Shown here: positions 26,105-34,887 of the stretch, piece after piece | Position numbering within the stretch: the first letter of the stretch is position 1 | Layout of the letters: every line of letters starts with the position of its first letter | Assembly: GCF_036030735.1 (NCBI RefSeq) | Contig: NZ_CP107928.1 | Span: 6,324,001-6,388,000, forward strand | Source: Streptomyces sp. NBC_00425 | Lineage (GTDB): Bacteria > Actinomycetota > Actinomycetes > Streptomycetales > Streptomycetaceae | DNA: 64,000 bases | Direction: 5' to 3' | The notes under the pieces: model-generated | What the model saw: only the letters and a program-made list of their open reading frames with translations | Database searches by the model: none | Told to the model about the DNA's origin: nothing | Position numbers and translations under genes: made by a program

Positions 26105-27747
26105 GGGCGGCTCCGGCTCCGGACGTCACCGTCGTCATCGCCGTGTACAACACCATGCCCTACCTGACGGAGTGCCTGAACTCGCTCCTCGGGCAGAGCA
26201 TAGGCCGCGAACGTCTCGAGATCGTCGCGGTCGACGACGGCTCCACCGACGACAGCGGGCCCGAGCTGGACCGGTTCGCGGCGCGGTACCCGGACACCGT
26301 GAAGGTGCTCCACCAGCCCAACTCCGGCGGCCCGGCCGCGCCCAGCAACCGCGCGCTCGAGGTGGCCACCGGCCGCTACGTGTACTTCATCGGCTCCGAC
26401 GACTACCTGGGCGAGGAAGCCCTGGAGCGCATGGTGAAGTACGGCGACAAGCACGGCTCCGACGTCGTCGTCGGCAAGATGGTCGGGACCAACGGCCGGT
26501 ACGTGCACCAGGCGCTGTACAAGAAGAACGACTCGAACGTCAGCCTGTACGACTCGGCGCTGCCGTTCACCCTCGCCAACACCAAGCTGTTCCGGCGGGA
26601 GCTGGTCGAGAAGTACAAGCTGCGCTTCCCCGAGCACCTGCCGGTGGGCAGCGACCAGCCGTTCACCATCGAGGCGTGCGTGCGCGCGGCGAAGATCTCG
26701 GTGGTGGCCGACTACGTCTGCTACTACGCGGTCAAGCGGGGCGACGCCAGCAACATCACCTACCGCGCCGACCATCTGGCCCGGCTGCGGGCCACCGCGG
26801 AGATCATGGACTTCACGGCCGGCCTCATCGAGGCCGGCCCGCAGCGCGACGCGGTCCTGCGGCGGCACTTCACGTGGGAGCTGGCCAAGCTCGTCCAGGA
26901 CGACTTCCCCTCCCTCGACCGCGAGCTGCAGCGGCAGATCTGCGCGGGCATAGCGCGGCTGGCCGACACCTACTTCACCGACGGCATCCGCGACGCGATG
27001 GACGTCAAGCGCCGGGTGCGGATCGCCCTCGCGCACGCCGGAGCGATCGACGAGCTGGCCGAGGCGATCTCGTCGGAGAAGAAGCGCGGAGCGACCCCGT
27101 TCGTCCTCGAGGGCACACGCGCCTTCGCCCGCTACCCCGGCTTCCGCGACCCGCGCATCGGCCTCGCCGACCGGGTGTACGAGGTGCTCGGGGAGTCCGT
27201 CCCGGCTCCGCTCGCCGAGGGCACCGAGCTGCTGGCCTCCGCCTGGGAGCAGCAGGGCGACGCGCTCACGTACACGGCGTCGGTGCGGGTTCCGGTCGTC
27301 GGCGACGTCGACGGCGCCGTGCTGAGGCTCGTCAAGGGGGCCATGCCGAAGTCGGCCGACAAGGCGGGCGCCCGTCGGCTGAAGCCCGACCACGCCGTGC
27401 CCGCCGCGACGGGCGGGACTACGGTGGAGCCCACCGAGGACGGCGCCGGCACGACGCTGCACGCCCGGTTCCCGCTGGAGCTCGTCACCGCCGGGCGGGG
27501 TGTGCGGGTATACCTGGACGTGGCAGGGTTCACGTACGAGATACCCGTGCGCGGCGAGGGGCTGCCCATGCCGCTGGCCCGGCTGTGGGGTCCGGAGGCG
27601 GACCCGTACCGGGCGTCGGCGCTCGTCAACCCCAAGGGACGCGTCGTCGTCGACACGGCCCAGCTCCACCCCCCGAAGAGGACGGTCATCCGGCGGGCGC
27701 TGGGGGGCGCCGTCAGGAAACTGAAGTCCCGTTTGAGAAGGAAGTAG
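26101..27747 (+). CDS. TarS-like family 2 glycosyltransferase
   Basis: GT-A glycosyltransferase, 548 aa. Motifs: VTVVIAVYNTMPYLTECLNS, VDDGSTDD, HQPNSGGPAAPSNRALE, SDDYL (metal/donor site), and VGSDQPFTIEACVRA. This arrangement, with a long C-terminal region (about 330-548) rich in beta structure, resembles the wall teichoic acid glycosyltransferases TarS/TarP, which decorate poly-ribitol phosphate with GlcNAc. The C-terminal part could be an oligomerisation or carbohydrate-binding module. The ATG overlaps the previous TGA. The end is a basic tail (KLKSRLRRK) that may bind membrane. A related but shorter copy lies at 45204. Confidence 0.86.
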   Translation: MRAAPAPDVTVVIAVYNTMPYLTECLNSLLGQSIGRERLEIVAVDDGSTDDSGPELDRFAARYPDTVKVLHQPNSGGPAAPSNRALEVATGRYVYFIGSDDYLGEEALERMVKYGDKHGSDVVVGKMVGTNGRYVHQALYKKNDSNVSLYDSALPFTLANTKLFRRELVEKYKLRFPEHLPVGSDQPFTIEACVRAAKISVVADYVCYYAVKRGDASNITYRADHLARLRATAEIMDFTAGLIEAGPQRDAVLRRHFTWELAKLVQDDFPSLDRELQRQICAGIARLADTYFTDGIRDAMDVKRRVRIALAHAGAIDELAEAISSEKKRGATPFVLEGTRAFARYPGFRDPRIGLADRVYEVLGESVPAPLAEGTELLASAWEQQGDALTYTASVRVPVVGDVDGAVLRLVKGAMPKSADKAGARRLKPDHAVPAATGGTTVEPTEDGAGTTLHARFPLELVTAGRGVRVYLDVAGFTYEIPVRGEGLPMPLARLWGPEADPYRASALVNPKGRVVVDTAQLHPPKRTVIRRALGGAVRKLKSRLRRK

Positions 27748-27756
27748 CGACCCTCC

Positions 27757-29040
27757 ATGAACATCTGTGTAGTAGCGCTCGGCAAGATCGGGCTCCCGCT
27801 GGCGGTTCAGTTCGCCGCCAAGGGCCACCGGGTCATCGGCGCGGACGTCAACGAGAAGGTCGTCGAGCTGGTCAACGCCGGCGTCGAGCCGTTCCCCGGT
27901 GAGCACGACCTGGACGTCAAGCTGAAGCAGGCGGTCGACGCCGGTCTGCTGAGCGCGACCACGGACACCGCCTCCGCGGTGGCCGAGTCCGAGGCCGTCG
28001 TCGTGGTCGTCCCGCTGTTCGTCGACGCCGAGGGCGTCCCGGACTTCGGCTGGATGGACGCGGCGACCAAGGCGATAGCCCAAGGCCTCAAGCCCGGCAC
28101 GCTCGTCTCCTACGAGACGACCCTCCCGGTCGGCACCACCCGTACCCGCTGGGCGCCGATGCTGGCGGAGGGCTCGGGCCTCACCGCGGGCGAGGACTTC
28201 CACCTGGTGTTCTCCCCGGAGCGCGTCCTGACCGGCCGGGTCTTCGCCGACCTGCGCCGCTACCCCAAGCTGGTCGGCGGCATCGACGAGGCGTCCGGCG
28301 CCCGCGGCGTGGAGTTCTACGAGCAGGTCCTCGACTTCGACGAGCGCACCGACCTGCCGCAGCCGAACGGCGTGTGGGACCTGGGCACCGCCGAGGCCTC
28401 CGAGCTGGCCAAGCTCGCCGAGACGACCTACCGGGACGTCAACATCGGCCTCGCGAACCAGTTCGCGCGCTTCGCCGACAGCAACGGCATCGACGTCAAG
28501 AAGGTCATCGAGGCCTGCAACTCGCAGCCCTACAGTCACATCCACCAGCCGGGCATCGCGGTCGGCGGCCACTGCATCCCGATCTACCCGCGGATGTACC
28601 TGTGGAACGACCCGGCCGCCACCGTCGTGCGCTCCGCCCGTGAGGCGAACGCGGCGATGCCGGACTACGCGGTGGACCTGCTGGCGGCCGCCTACGGTGA
28701 CCTGAACGGCGTGAACGTGCTGGTGCTGGGCGCCGCCTACCGCGGCGGCGTGAAGGAGACGGCCTTCTCGGGCGTCTTCCCGACCGTCGCGGCCCTGAAG
28801 GCGCGCGGCGCGGTCCCGTTCGTCTCGGACCCGATGTACACGAGCGAGGAGCTCGTCGCGCACGGCCTCACCCCGCACGCGGGCGAGAAGGTCACCGCGG
28901 CGATCCTGCAGGCCGACCACGCCGAGTACCGCAGCCTGACCCCGGCGGACCTGCCGGACGTCACGGTCCTGGTGGACGGGCGTCGCACCACCGACCCGCA
29001 GGCCTGGGAGGGCGTGCGCAGGGTCGTCATCGGAGGCTGA
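27757..29040 (+). CDS. UDP-sugar 6-dehydrogenase (UDP-GlcNAc dehydrogenase, WbpA-like)
   Basis: Two-step NAD-dependent oxidation of C6-OH of a nucleotide sugar to a uronic acid. N-terminal Rossmann motif VVALGKIGLPLAVQFAAKGH, then PLFVD, ETTLPVGTTRT, SPERVLTGRVFADL, the KLAETTYRDVNIGLANQ helix, and the catalytic loop VGGHCIPIYP with Cys273. A C-terminal nucleotide-binding domain has VLVLGAAYRGGVKETAFSG. Length 427 aa. The PGEHDLDVKL segment and absence of UGDH-specific features favour the WbpA/WecC branch (UDP-GlcNAc or UDP-ManNAc). With WbpB/E/D-like genes in the locus, UDP-GlcNAc to UDP-GlcNAcA is the best inference. Starts 9 nt after the TarS-like gene. Confidence 0.88.
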   Translation: MNICVVALGKIGLPLAVQFAAKGHRVIGADVNEKVVELVNAGVEPFPGEHDLDVKLKQAVDAGLLSATTDTASAVAESEAVVVVVPLFVDAEGVPDFGWMDAATKAIAQGLKPGTLVSYETTLPVGTTRTRWAPMLAEGSGLTAGEDFHLVFSPERVLTGRVFADLRRYPKLVGGIDEASGARGVEFYEQVLDFDERTDLPQPNGVWDLGTAEASELAKLAETTYRDVNIGLANQFARFADSNGIDVKKVIEACNSQPYSHIHQPGIAVGGHCIPIYPRMYLWNDPAATVVRSAREANAAMPDYAVDLLAAAYGDLNGVNVLVLGAAYRGGVKETAFSGVFPTVAALKARGAVPFVSDPMYTSEELVAHGLTPHAGEKVTAAILQADHAEYRSLTPADLPDVTVLVDGRRTTDPQAWEGVRRVVIGG

Positions 29041-29053
29041 CACAGCCCGCCGT

Positions 29054-29092
29054 CGTCCACGGCCCCGGTCCCTGTGGCCGGGGCCGTGGACG
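29054..29092 (+). terminator. Hairpin terminator
   Basis: Arms 29054-29068 and 29078-29092 are perfectly complementary (15 bp) around a 9-nt loop. Ends the five-to-six-gene glycan operon. Confidence 0.8.
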
Positions 29093-29292
29093 TGCGCGGG
29101 GGCGTTCCCGTGGCCGGTTTCGGGCGGCCGTCTCCCCGGGGTTGCCCCTGTGCCGGCTCTGTGTCTCCCGTATGCTCGCCGGGCGGGAGCCGGGCGCGCC
29201 GAAGGCGAGGCAGCGGGGCTCCGCAAGGGGGCAGACGCGGAGAACCGAGCGGTCCGTCCCCCCTCCGTACGGACACACAGCGAGGACGACGA

Positions 29293-30444
29293 ATGTCCCA
29301 GACCGACGTCAAGGTCTCGGCCCTGCCGGACGCGCCCGACGCAGCCGGAACCGTGCCGCCACGGCAATCCCGGGGCAATCGGCTCTACGCACTGGACGCG
29401 CTGCGGGTCATAGCGGCGCTCTCGGTGCTGATATTCCACTTCACCGGCGTGGACGCGGCGACCAAGGCGAACTGGGGCGTCAACCCCAAGGCGCTGTTCC
29501 CGTCGATCTTCCCGTACACCTCGTACGGCTCCTACGGTGTGCAGCTGTTCTTCATCATCAGCGGATTCGTCATCTGCCTGTCCGCCTGGAACCGCACTCC
29601 CGGCCAGTTCGTGCAGGCCCGGTTCCTGCGGCTGTTCCCCGCGTACTGGTTCTCGGTCGTCGTCGCCGTCGTCGTCTGGCGGGCGCTGCCCGACGGCGCC
29701 CGCAAGGCCCCGAGCGTCAGCGACTCGCTCACCAACCTCACGATGTTCCAGGTGCCGCTCTCGGCCCGGCACCTCGTCGGCGCCTACTGGACGCTGTGGG
29801 TGGAGCTGACCTTCTACCTGATCTTCCTGGTCGTGCTCTGGAAGGGGCTCGACTACGTCCGCGTCTCGGTCTTCTGCTGGCTGTGGCTGCTCGCGAGCGT
29901 CCTGGTGCAGGAGGAGAAGTTCCCGCTGCTCGGGATCTTCGCGCAGCCGCTCAACACCGCGCTGTTCGTGTCCGGCATCGCGATGTACCTGATGTACCGG
30001 TTCGGTCCGGACCTGAAGCTGTGGGGGCTGCTGGGCGCGAGCTGGCTGGTGATGCAGAGCGACCTCGTCCAGCACGCGGACCATCTGCGGCACGACAAGG
30101 GCATGGACCGTTCCCCGTACGTCGCCCTCGCCCTGGTCACCGTCTTCTACCTGCTGGTTCTCGCGGTCGCCCTGCACAAGCTCGACCGGATCGGCTGGAA
30201 GTGGCTGTCCACGGCGGGCGCCCTGGTCTACCCGCTGTACCTGCTCCACGAGGAGCTGGGCTGGGCGATGATCCGCACCCTGTACGGGCACGTCGGGGCG
30301 TGGGCCACGCTGGCCATCACCACGGTGTCGCTGATCGTGCTGGCGTGGCTGGTCCACCGGTTCGTCGAGAAGCCGGCCCAGCGCTGGCTGCGCGAGCGCC
30401 TGGACAAGGAGTCCCGCAAGCGCGCCGCGGCGTCCGAGGCCTGA
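29293..30444 (+). CDS. Acyltransferase family 3 membrane protein (OafA/YrhL type)
   Basis: Polytopic O-acyltransferase, 383 aa, about ten transmembrane segments. Hallmarks: LYALDALRVIAALSVLIFHF with the conserved R and H, LFFIISGFVICLSAW, FLRLFPAYW, and YWTLWVELTFYLIFL. Such enzymes acetylate or otherwise acylate cell-surface sugars using cytoplasmic acyl-CoA. Position after the glycan operon suggests it decorates that polymer. The ATG at 29293 is preceded by GAGGACGAC. The frame is open upstream to 29074, but that stretch overlaps the terminator. The C-terminal 25 residues are charged and cytoplasmic. Confidence 0.88.
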   Translation: MSQTDVKVSALPDAPDAAGTVPPRQSRGNRLYALDALRVIAALSVLIFHFTGVDAATKANWGVNPKALFPSIFPYTSYGSYGVQLFFIISGFVICLSAWNRTPGQFVQARFLRLFPAYWFSVVVAVVVWRALPDGARKAPSVSDSLTNLTMFQVPLSARHLVGAYWTLWVELTFYLIFLVVLWKGLDYVRVSVFCWLWLLASVLVQEEKFPLLGIFAQPLNTALFVSGIAMYLMYRFGPDLKLWGLLGASWLVMQSDLVQHADHLRHDKGMDRSPYVALALVTVFYLLVLAVALHKLDRIGWKWLSTAGALVYPLYLLHEELGWAMIRTLYGHVGAWATLAITTVSLIVLAWLVHRFVEKPAQRWLRERLDKESRKRAAASEA

Positions 30445-30479
30445 CCCGACGCCGGTCAGGGCCCGGACGGGAACAGGAA

Positions 30480-30506
30480 GGGCGGCCGGCTGCGCACCGG
30501 CCGCCC
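30480..30506. terminator. Bidirectional hairpin terminator
   Basis: GGGCGGCCGG (30480-30489) pairs with CCGGCCGCCC (30497-30506), 10 bp, 7-nt loop, between convergent genes. Confidence 0.75.
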
Positions 30507-30530
30507 TCGGGCTCTGTAAGGCGTGGAACC

Positions 30531-31130
30531 TCAGACGCGCTCGGAGAGGACGCCGTCCTGCTCGTCGTACAGCTCGCCGGTCTGCGGGCACTCCCAGACG
30601 TCCGCCTCGCCCGCGCGCTCGACCAGCTTGACGCCGGCCCGGCCGACCCAGCCGACCTGCCGCGCGGGAACGCCGACGACCAGGCCGAAGTCCGGGACGT
30701 CCTTGGTGACGACCGCGCCGGCGGCGATCATCGCCCAGCGGCCGATGGTGATCGGCGCCACGCACACGGCGCGGGCCCCGATCGACGCGCCGTCGGCGAT
30801 CTTCACACCGACGGCCTCCCAGTCGCCGCCGCGCTTCTGCTTGCCGTCGGGGTCCACGGAGCGGGGGTTGTGGTCGTTGGTGAGGACCACGGCCGGGCCG
30901 ATGAAGACACCGTCGCCGAGCTCCGCGGGCTCGTAGACGAGCGCGTAGTTCTGCAGCTTGCAGTTGTCGCCCATCCGCACACCCGAGCCGACGTAAGCGC
31001 CGCGGCCGACCACGCAACCCTCACCGAGGCGCGCGCCCTCGCGGATCTGCGCGAGGTCCCAGACACTGCTGCCGGCGCCGATCTCGGCACGCTCGTCGAC
31101 CTGCGCGCTCGGCTGGACCCTGTAGTTCAC
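30531..31130 (-). CDS. Left-handed beta-helix acetyltransferase (WbpD-like)
   Basis: 199-aa hexapeptide-repeat protein: VDERAEIGAGSSVWDLAQIR, LGEGCVVGRGAYVGSGVRMG, GVFIGPAVVLTNDHNPRS, and IADGASIGARAVCVAPITIG. This is the organisation of UDP-2-acetamido-3-amino-2,3-dideoxyglucuronate N-acetyltransferases (WbpD/WlbB), acetyl-CoA-dependent trimers; the N-D-H-N-P-R segment is typical. It would perform the last step of the pathway whose other enzymes are at 19678, 20790 and 27757. The GTG start at 31130 has GGAAGG 8 nt upstream; the frame continues further upstream without support. It is on the opposite strand and convergent with the acyltransferase. Confidence 0.88.
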   Translation of the reverse strand: MNYRVQPSAQVDERAEIGAGSSVWDLAQIREGARLGEGCVVGRGAYVGSGVRMGDNCKLQNYALVYEPAELGDGVFIGPAVVLTNDHNPRSVDPDGKQKRGGDWEAVGVKIADGASIGARAVCVAPITIGRWAMIAAGAVVTKDVPDFGLVVGVPARQVGWVGRAGVKLVERAGEADVWECPQTGELYDEQDGVLSERV

Positions 31131-31191
31131 TTCTGCTGCCTTCCGGTGTGCGGCTTGGTCCGGCGAGCATACGGGGCCTGCGGCGGGGTGA

Positions 31192-34100
31192 CGGGGCGGG
31201 GTTCGTCCGAGTTCAAAAGCAGGGAGTTCGTTCAGGGGGGAACCCAGCCGTTCGTACAACGTCCGCAAGGACAAGGTCACCGCGATCAAGACGGAGAAGA
31301 TCGAGAACGACGGTTCCTACGGCGCCGAGTACCAGCTGTACGACAGCTTGCTCAGGGCCCGGCAGATCCAGACCGAGGGCCCGGACGGCACCCGCATGGT
31401 CGCCGACACCTGGTACGGTCCCACCGGCAACCTCCGGAAGACCAACGCGACGTACAACGCGGACGGCGCGGCCTCCGACGAGTTGCTCCTCGTGAGCGAC
31501 GGCCAGGTCGGCTCGCAGAGCCTGATGGAGTACGACGGCCTGGGACGGACGACCGCCGAGATCCTCGCCGTTTCGGGCGCCGAGCAGTGGCGGACCACAT
31601 CCGCGTACGACGGTGAGCTGACGCACGTCGACCCGCCGGTCGGCGGGGTCCCCACGACGACCGTCACGGACGGCCAGGGCAACGTCTCCGAGATCCGCCA
31701 CTACCAGGGCGCCTCGCCGGGTGTCGGAGTGCCCTACGACTCGACGAGGTACACGTACAACACGGCCGGTCTGCTGGAGACGGTCACCGACGCCAAGAAC
31801 AACGTATGGCGCTACGAGTACGACCAGCTGGGCCGCAAGACGAAGTCGGTCGACCCCGACGCGGGGATCTCGCGCACCGAGTACGACGAACTGGATCGCC
31901 CGATCGCGGCCTACGACGGCCGTGGCAAGAAGACCTCCACGGTCTACGACAAGCTCGGGCGCGTACTGACGACATGGCAGGGCGACGCCGGAACCGGCAC
32001 CCAGCTGAGCGAGACCCGGTACGACAAAGCGGGCTGGTTGGGCCAGGCCTACGGCTTCCTCAGCTACGTCTCGCCCACCGAGTACTTCGCGACGATCATC
32101 CAGTCGATGGACGCGTTCTACCGTCCGCTCAAGACCGCCTACCAGGTGCCTGCCTCGCAGGGCTCACTGGCCGGCCTGTACGCCTTCACGACCACGTACA
32201 ACGCGGACGGAACCGTTCGGACCACGGGCATGCCGGCCGTCGGTGACCTGCCTGCGGAGAGCCTGGCCTACACGTACGACGCCCTGCAGCGCCCGGTCGC
32301 GATGACGGGCAGCGCCAACCCGTACGTCACCAACACCGTCTACTCCAAGGAAAGCCGGCTCCAGCAACTGGAACTGTCCTCAGGGGGCAAGAAGGTCCAG
32401 CAGACCTTCTTCTACGAGAAGGGCACCGACCGGTTGACCCGTTCGGTGGTCGACGTCCTGGGCGTGGCCGCTCCGGCAAGGGACGCGCGGTACTCCTACG
32501 ACCAGGCGGGCAACATCCTGTCCATCGCGGACACGGCGAACGCCGCCTCCCCGGACGTGCAGTGCTTCGCCTACGACGGCCGCCGGCGCCTGCAGAACGC
32601 CTGGACCCCCTCGGCCGTCGCGACGACCGCGGCGGGCTCCGGGACCCGGGGCTCCACCACACCGTTGGACGGCACCGGCCCCACCGCCTGTGACACCGCA
32701 GCCGGCTCGGGCGCGCTCGGTGGCCCGGCCCCGTACTGGAAGTCCTACGAGACGGACGCCATCGGCAACCGCGTCTCGGAGACCAACCACGACACCGGTC
32801 GGAACGCGGCGAACGACATCACCCGCACCTACGAGTACGGCGGCGCGGGCACCGTGGGCGACGGTCCGCACCAGGTCACCAAAATCACGGAGAAGACCCC
32901 CACCGGGGACAAGCAGTCGGCGTACGAGTACGACGACTCCGGCAACACCACCAAGCGCACCATCGGCGGCAACCCCCAGTCCTTGACCTGGACCGACTCC
33001 GGCAAGGTCAACGAGGTCACCGAGGCCAACGGTTCGAAGACCAGCTACGTGTACGACGCGGGCGGCAACCGTCTCGCACGCAAGGACCCCTCCGGCACGA
33101 CCCTCTACCTGCCGGGCACCGAGCTGAAGCTGTCGGCCGACGGCACCAAGAAGTCGGCCACCCGCTACTACGAGTTCGCGGGCCAGACCGTCGCGGTCCG
33201 CACAGCCGCGAAGCTGTCCTTCGTGGCCGCCGACCACCACGGAACGGGCGAGTTGGCGATCGACTCTGCCACCGGGGCGATCTCCCAGCGGCGCTTCGAC
33301 CCCTACGGCGTCGAGCGGGGCGAGAAGTTCGGCCCCTGGCCGGGAGAGCGAGGCTACGTCGGCGGCACGATCGATGCCTCGACCGGCCTGACCCACCTCG
33401 GCGCGCGCGAGTACGACGCCGAGATCGGCAAGTTCATATCGGTCGACCCGATCATCGACTACACCCAGCCCCAGCAGATCAACGGTTACGCCTACGCCAA
33501 CAACTCGCCGGTCACGAACGCCGACCCCAGCGGGCTGATCCTCCAGGAGTGCCTGGACGGCGTGGTCAGGTGCAGTGGCGGCCGACCTGTCGCGGATAAC
33601 GCCGTCAACCAAGCGACGCAGGAGCAGGATCAGGCTGACAGGAACCTGTCGGCCGCGCAGAACGAGCAGTCCGCGGCCAAGAAGCGCATCCAGTCCGCCG
33701 GCAAGGCGCTGGTCAAGATCGCCCGGGACATCCTGGGTGTGGACGCGGCCCTGGACTGCGTCTCCAGCGGCGACGTCGGAGCATGCGGGGAAACCCTGCT
33801 CAACATTGCGGGCAGCTTCGCGGGAGGCCTCGCGGGCAAGATCCTCGCGAAGTACGGAGCCCCGTGGAAATGGGCCAAGGGCCTCAGACTCGTCAAACGC
33901 GTGGCAGGCCTCGTCGAGGACCTGATCGGCGGCGTGAAGGGCCTTTTCAAGGCCAACAAGGCGCTGGGCAATGCGAGGCTGGGCCTGGCCAAGGCGACGG
34001 AGAAACTGGCAGAGGCGAGGAAGAAGGCGGCAGCGGCCCTCAGGAGGAACAAGGGCTCCTGCGAGGTACCCCACAGCTTCCTGCCCGGCACCAAAGTCCT

Positions 34101-34887
34101 GCTGGCCAATGGCAAGACGAAGCCGATCGAAAAGGTCAAGCTCGGCGACAAGATCAAGGCAACCGACCCGAAGTCGGGCGCGACGACCGTTCGCGAGGTC
34201 GTCGGCACGATCGTCACCGAGGACGACAAGCACTTCGTCGACCTGACGATCAAGGGCAAGTCCGGTAAGCCGGAAGCCCTGGTCTCCACCACAACCCACC
34301 CCTTCTGGGTGGACTCCGAGAAGGCGTGGATCGAGGCCGGCGACCTCAAGCCGGGCATGCGCCTGCACACGGTGCAGGGCGAGTCGGTCGACCTCACGGA
34401 CGTCCGCGCCTTCGACAAACGCCAGCGGACGCATGACCTCACTGTCAGCGACGTGCATACGTACTATGTGCTGGCGGGGGCGACACCGGTCCTGGTTCAT
34501 AACTGTGGAGACGCGGGCTACGCGGATGTTTACCTGGACATGGAACAGGGTCACGCATCGATCGCGGTGACGCATAACGGCAGAACGATTCACACTGAGG
34601 CGGGTTCGCAAGTGGGAGAGGACTCCATCGTTGGCCTGCGGAGTACTTCTCATTCTCCCGGCACTGACGTCATTCGAGTGCCTCTGTCGAATGCAAGGCG
34701 AGCGCAGCAGGCGCAGGACTATTTCCTGGATGACAACAATCTGGGACCGCATAACCGCGACGCAAATAATTGCGTGACGTTCTGTGCAAAGATCCTCAAG
34801 GTTGGGGGGTATGAAATGCCGGTCTCGAGATCGATGGAAATCGCAAGCTGGCTCCTGGAAACGAGCTTTGAACGAAGGAGGTTGTGA
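31192..34887 (+). CDS. 5'-truncated RHS/YD-repeat toxin with Hint domain and papain-like tip
   Basis: C-terminal piece of a polymorphic toxin. RHS-like coding begins by about 31250 (SYNVRKDKVTAIKTEKI) and the frame closes at a stop at 31189-31191. The only early start-like codon is a TTG at 31348 with no ribosome site, so signal and N-terminal repeats are missing. Then come YD repeats (YEYDQLGRKTKSVDP, TEYDELDRPIAAYD), the RHS core end (YDAEIGKFISVDPIIDYTQP, INGYAYANNSPVTNADPSG), and an amphipathic helical spacer. A Hint (intein-like) autoprocessing domain follows at nt 34066-34506 (SFLPGTKVLLANGKTKPIE to THPFW to VLVHNC). The last ~125 residues have GHASIAV and NNCVTFCAKIL, resembling permuted papain-like folds (PPPDE/LRAT type). 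Probably not secreted as it stands. Confidence 0.82.
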   Translation, partial: RGGVRPSSKAGSSFRGEPSRSYNVRKDKVTAIKTEKIENDGSYGAEYQLYDSLLRARQIQTEGPDGTRMVADTWYGPTGNLRKTNATYNADGAASDELLLVSDGQVGSQSLMEYDGLGRTTAEILAVSGAEQWRTTSAYDGELTHVDPPVGGVPTTTVTDGQGNVSEIRHYQGASPGVGVPYDSTRYTYNTAGLLETVTDAKNNVWRYEYDQLGRKTKSVDPDAGISRTEYDELDRPIAAYDGRGKKTSTVYDKLGRVLTTWQGDAGTGTQLSETRYDKAGWLGQAYGFLSYVSPTEYFATIIQSMDAFYRPLKTAYQVPASQGSLAGLYAFTTTYNADGTVRTTGMPAVGDLPAESLAYTYDALQRPVAMTGSANPYVTNTVYSKESRLQQLELSSGGKKVQQTFFYEKGTDRLTRSVVDVLGVAAPARDARYSYDQAGNILSIADTANAASPDVQCFAYDGRRRLQNAWTPSAVATTAAGSGTRGSTTPLDGTGPTACDTAAGSGALGGPAPYWKSYETDAIGNRVSETNHDTGRNAANDITRTYEYGGAGTVGDGPHQVTKITEKTPTGDKQSAYEYDDSGNTTKRTIGGNPQSLTWTDSGKVNEVTEANGSKTSYVYDAGGNRLARKDPSGTTLYLPGTELKLSADGTKKSATRYYEFAGQTVAVRTAAKLSFVAADHHGTGELAIDSATGAISQRRFDPYGVERGEKFGPWPGERGYVGGTIDASTGLTHLGAREYDAEIGKFISVDPIIDYTQPQQINGYAYANNSPVTNADPSGLILQECLDGVVRCSGGRPVADNAVNQATQEQDQADRNLSAAQNEQSAAKKRIQSAGKALVKIARDILGVDAALDCVSSGDVGACGETLLNIAGSFAGGLAGKILAKYGAPWKWAKGLRLVKRVAGLVEDLIGGVKGLFKANKALGNARLGLAKATEKLAEARKKAAAALRRNKGSCEVPHSFLPGTKVLLANGKTKPIEKVKLGDKIKATDPKSGATTVREVVGTIVTEDDKHFVDLTIKGKSGKPEALVSTTTHPFWVDSEKAWIEAGDLKPGMRLHTVQGESVDLTDVRAFDKRQRTHDLTVSDVHTYYVLAGATPVLVHNCGDAGYADVYLDMEQGHASIAVTHNGRTIHTEAGSQVGEDSIVGLRSTSHSPGTDVIRVPLSNARRAQQAQDYFLDDNNLGPHNRDANNCVTFCAKILKVGGYEMPVSRSMEIASWLLETSFERRRL

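Noticed and set aside
25657..31017. 1786-aa open frame on the minus strand
   Set aside because: Runs antisense through several clearly recognised glycosyltransferase and dehydrogenase genes; composition is Arg/Gly/Val filler.
30531..31130. Serine O-acetyltransferase or generic maltose acetyltransferase
   Set aside because: The NDHNPR segment and the company of WbpA/B/E-like genes fit the WbpD/WlbB group better.
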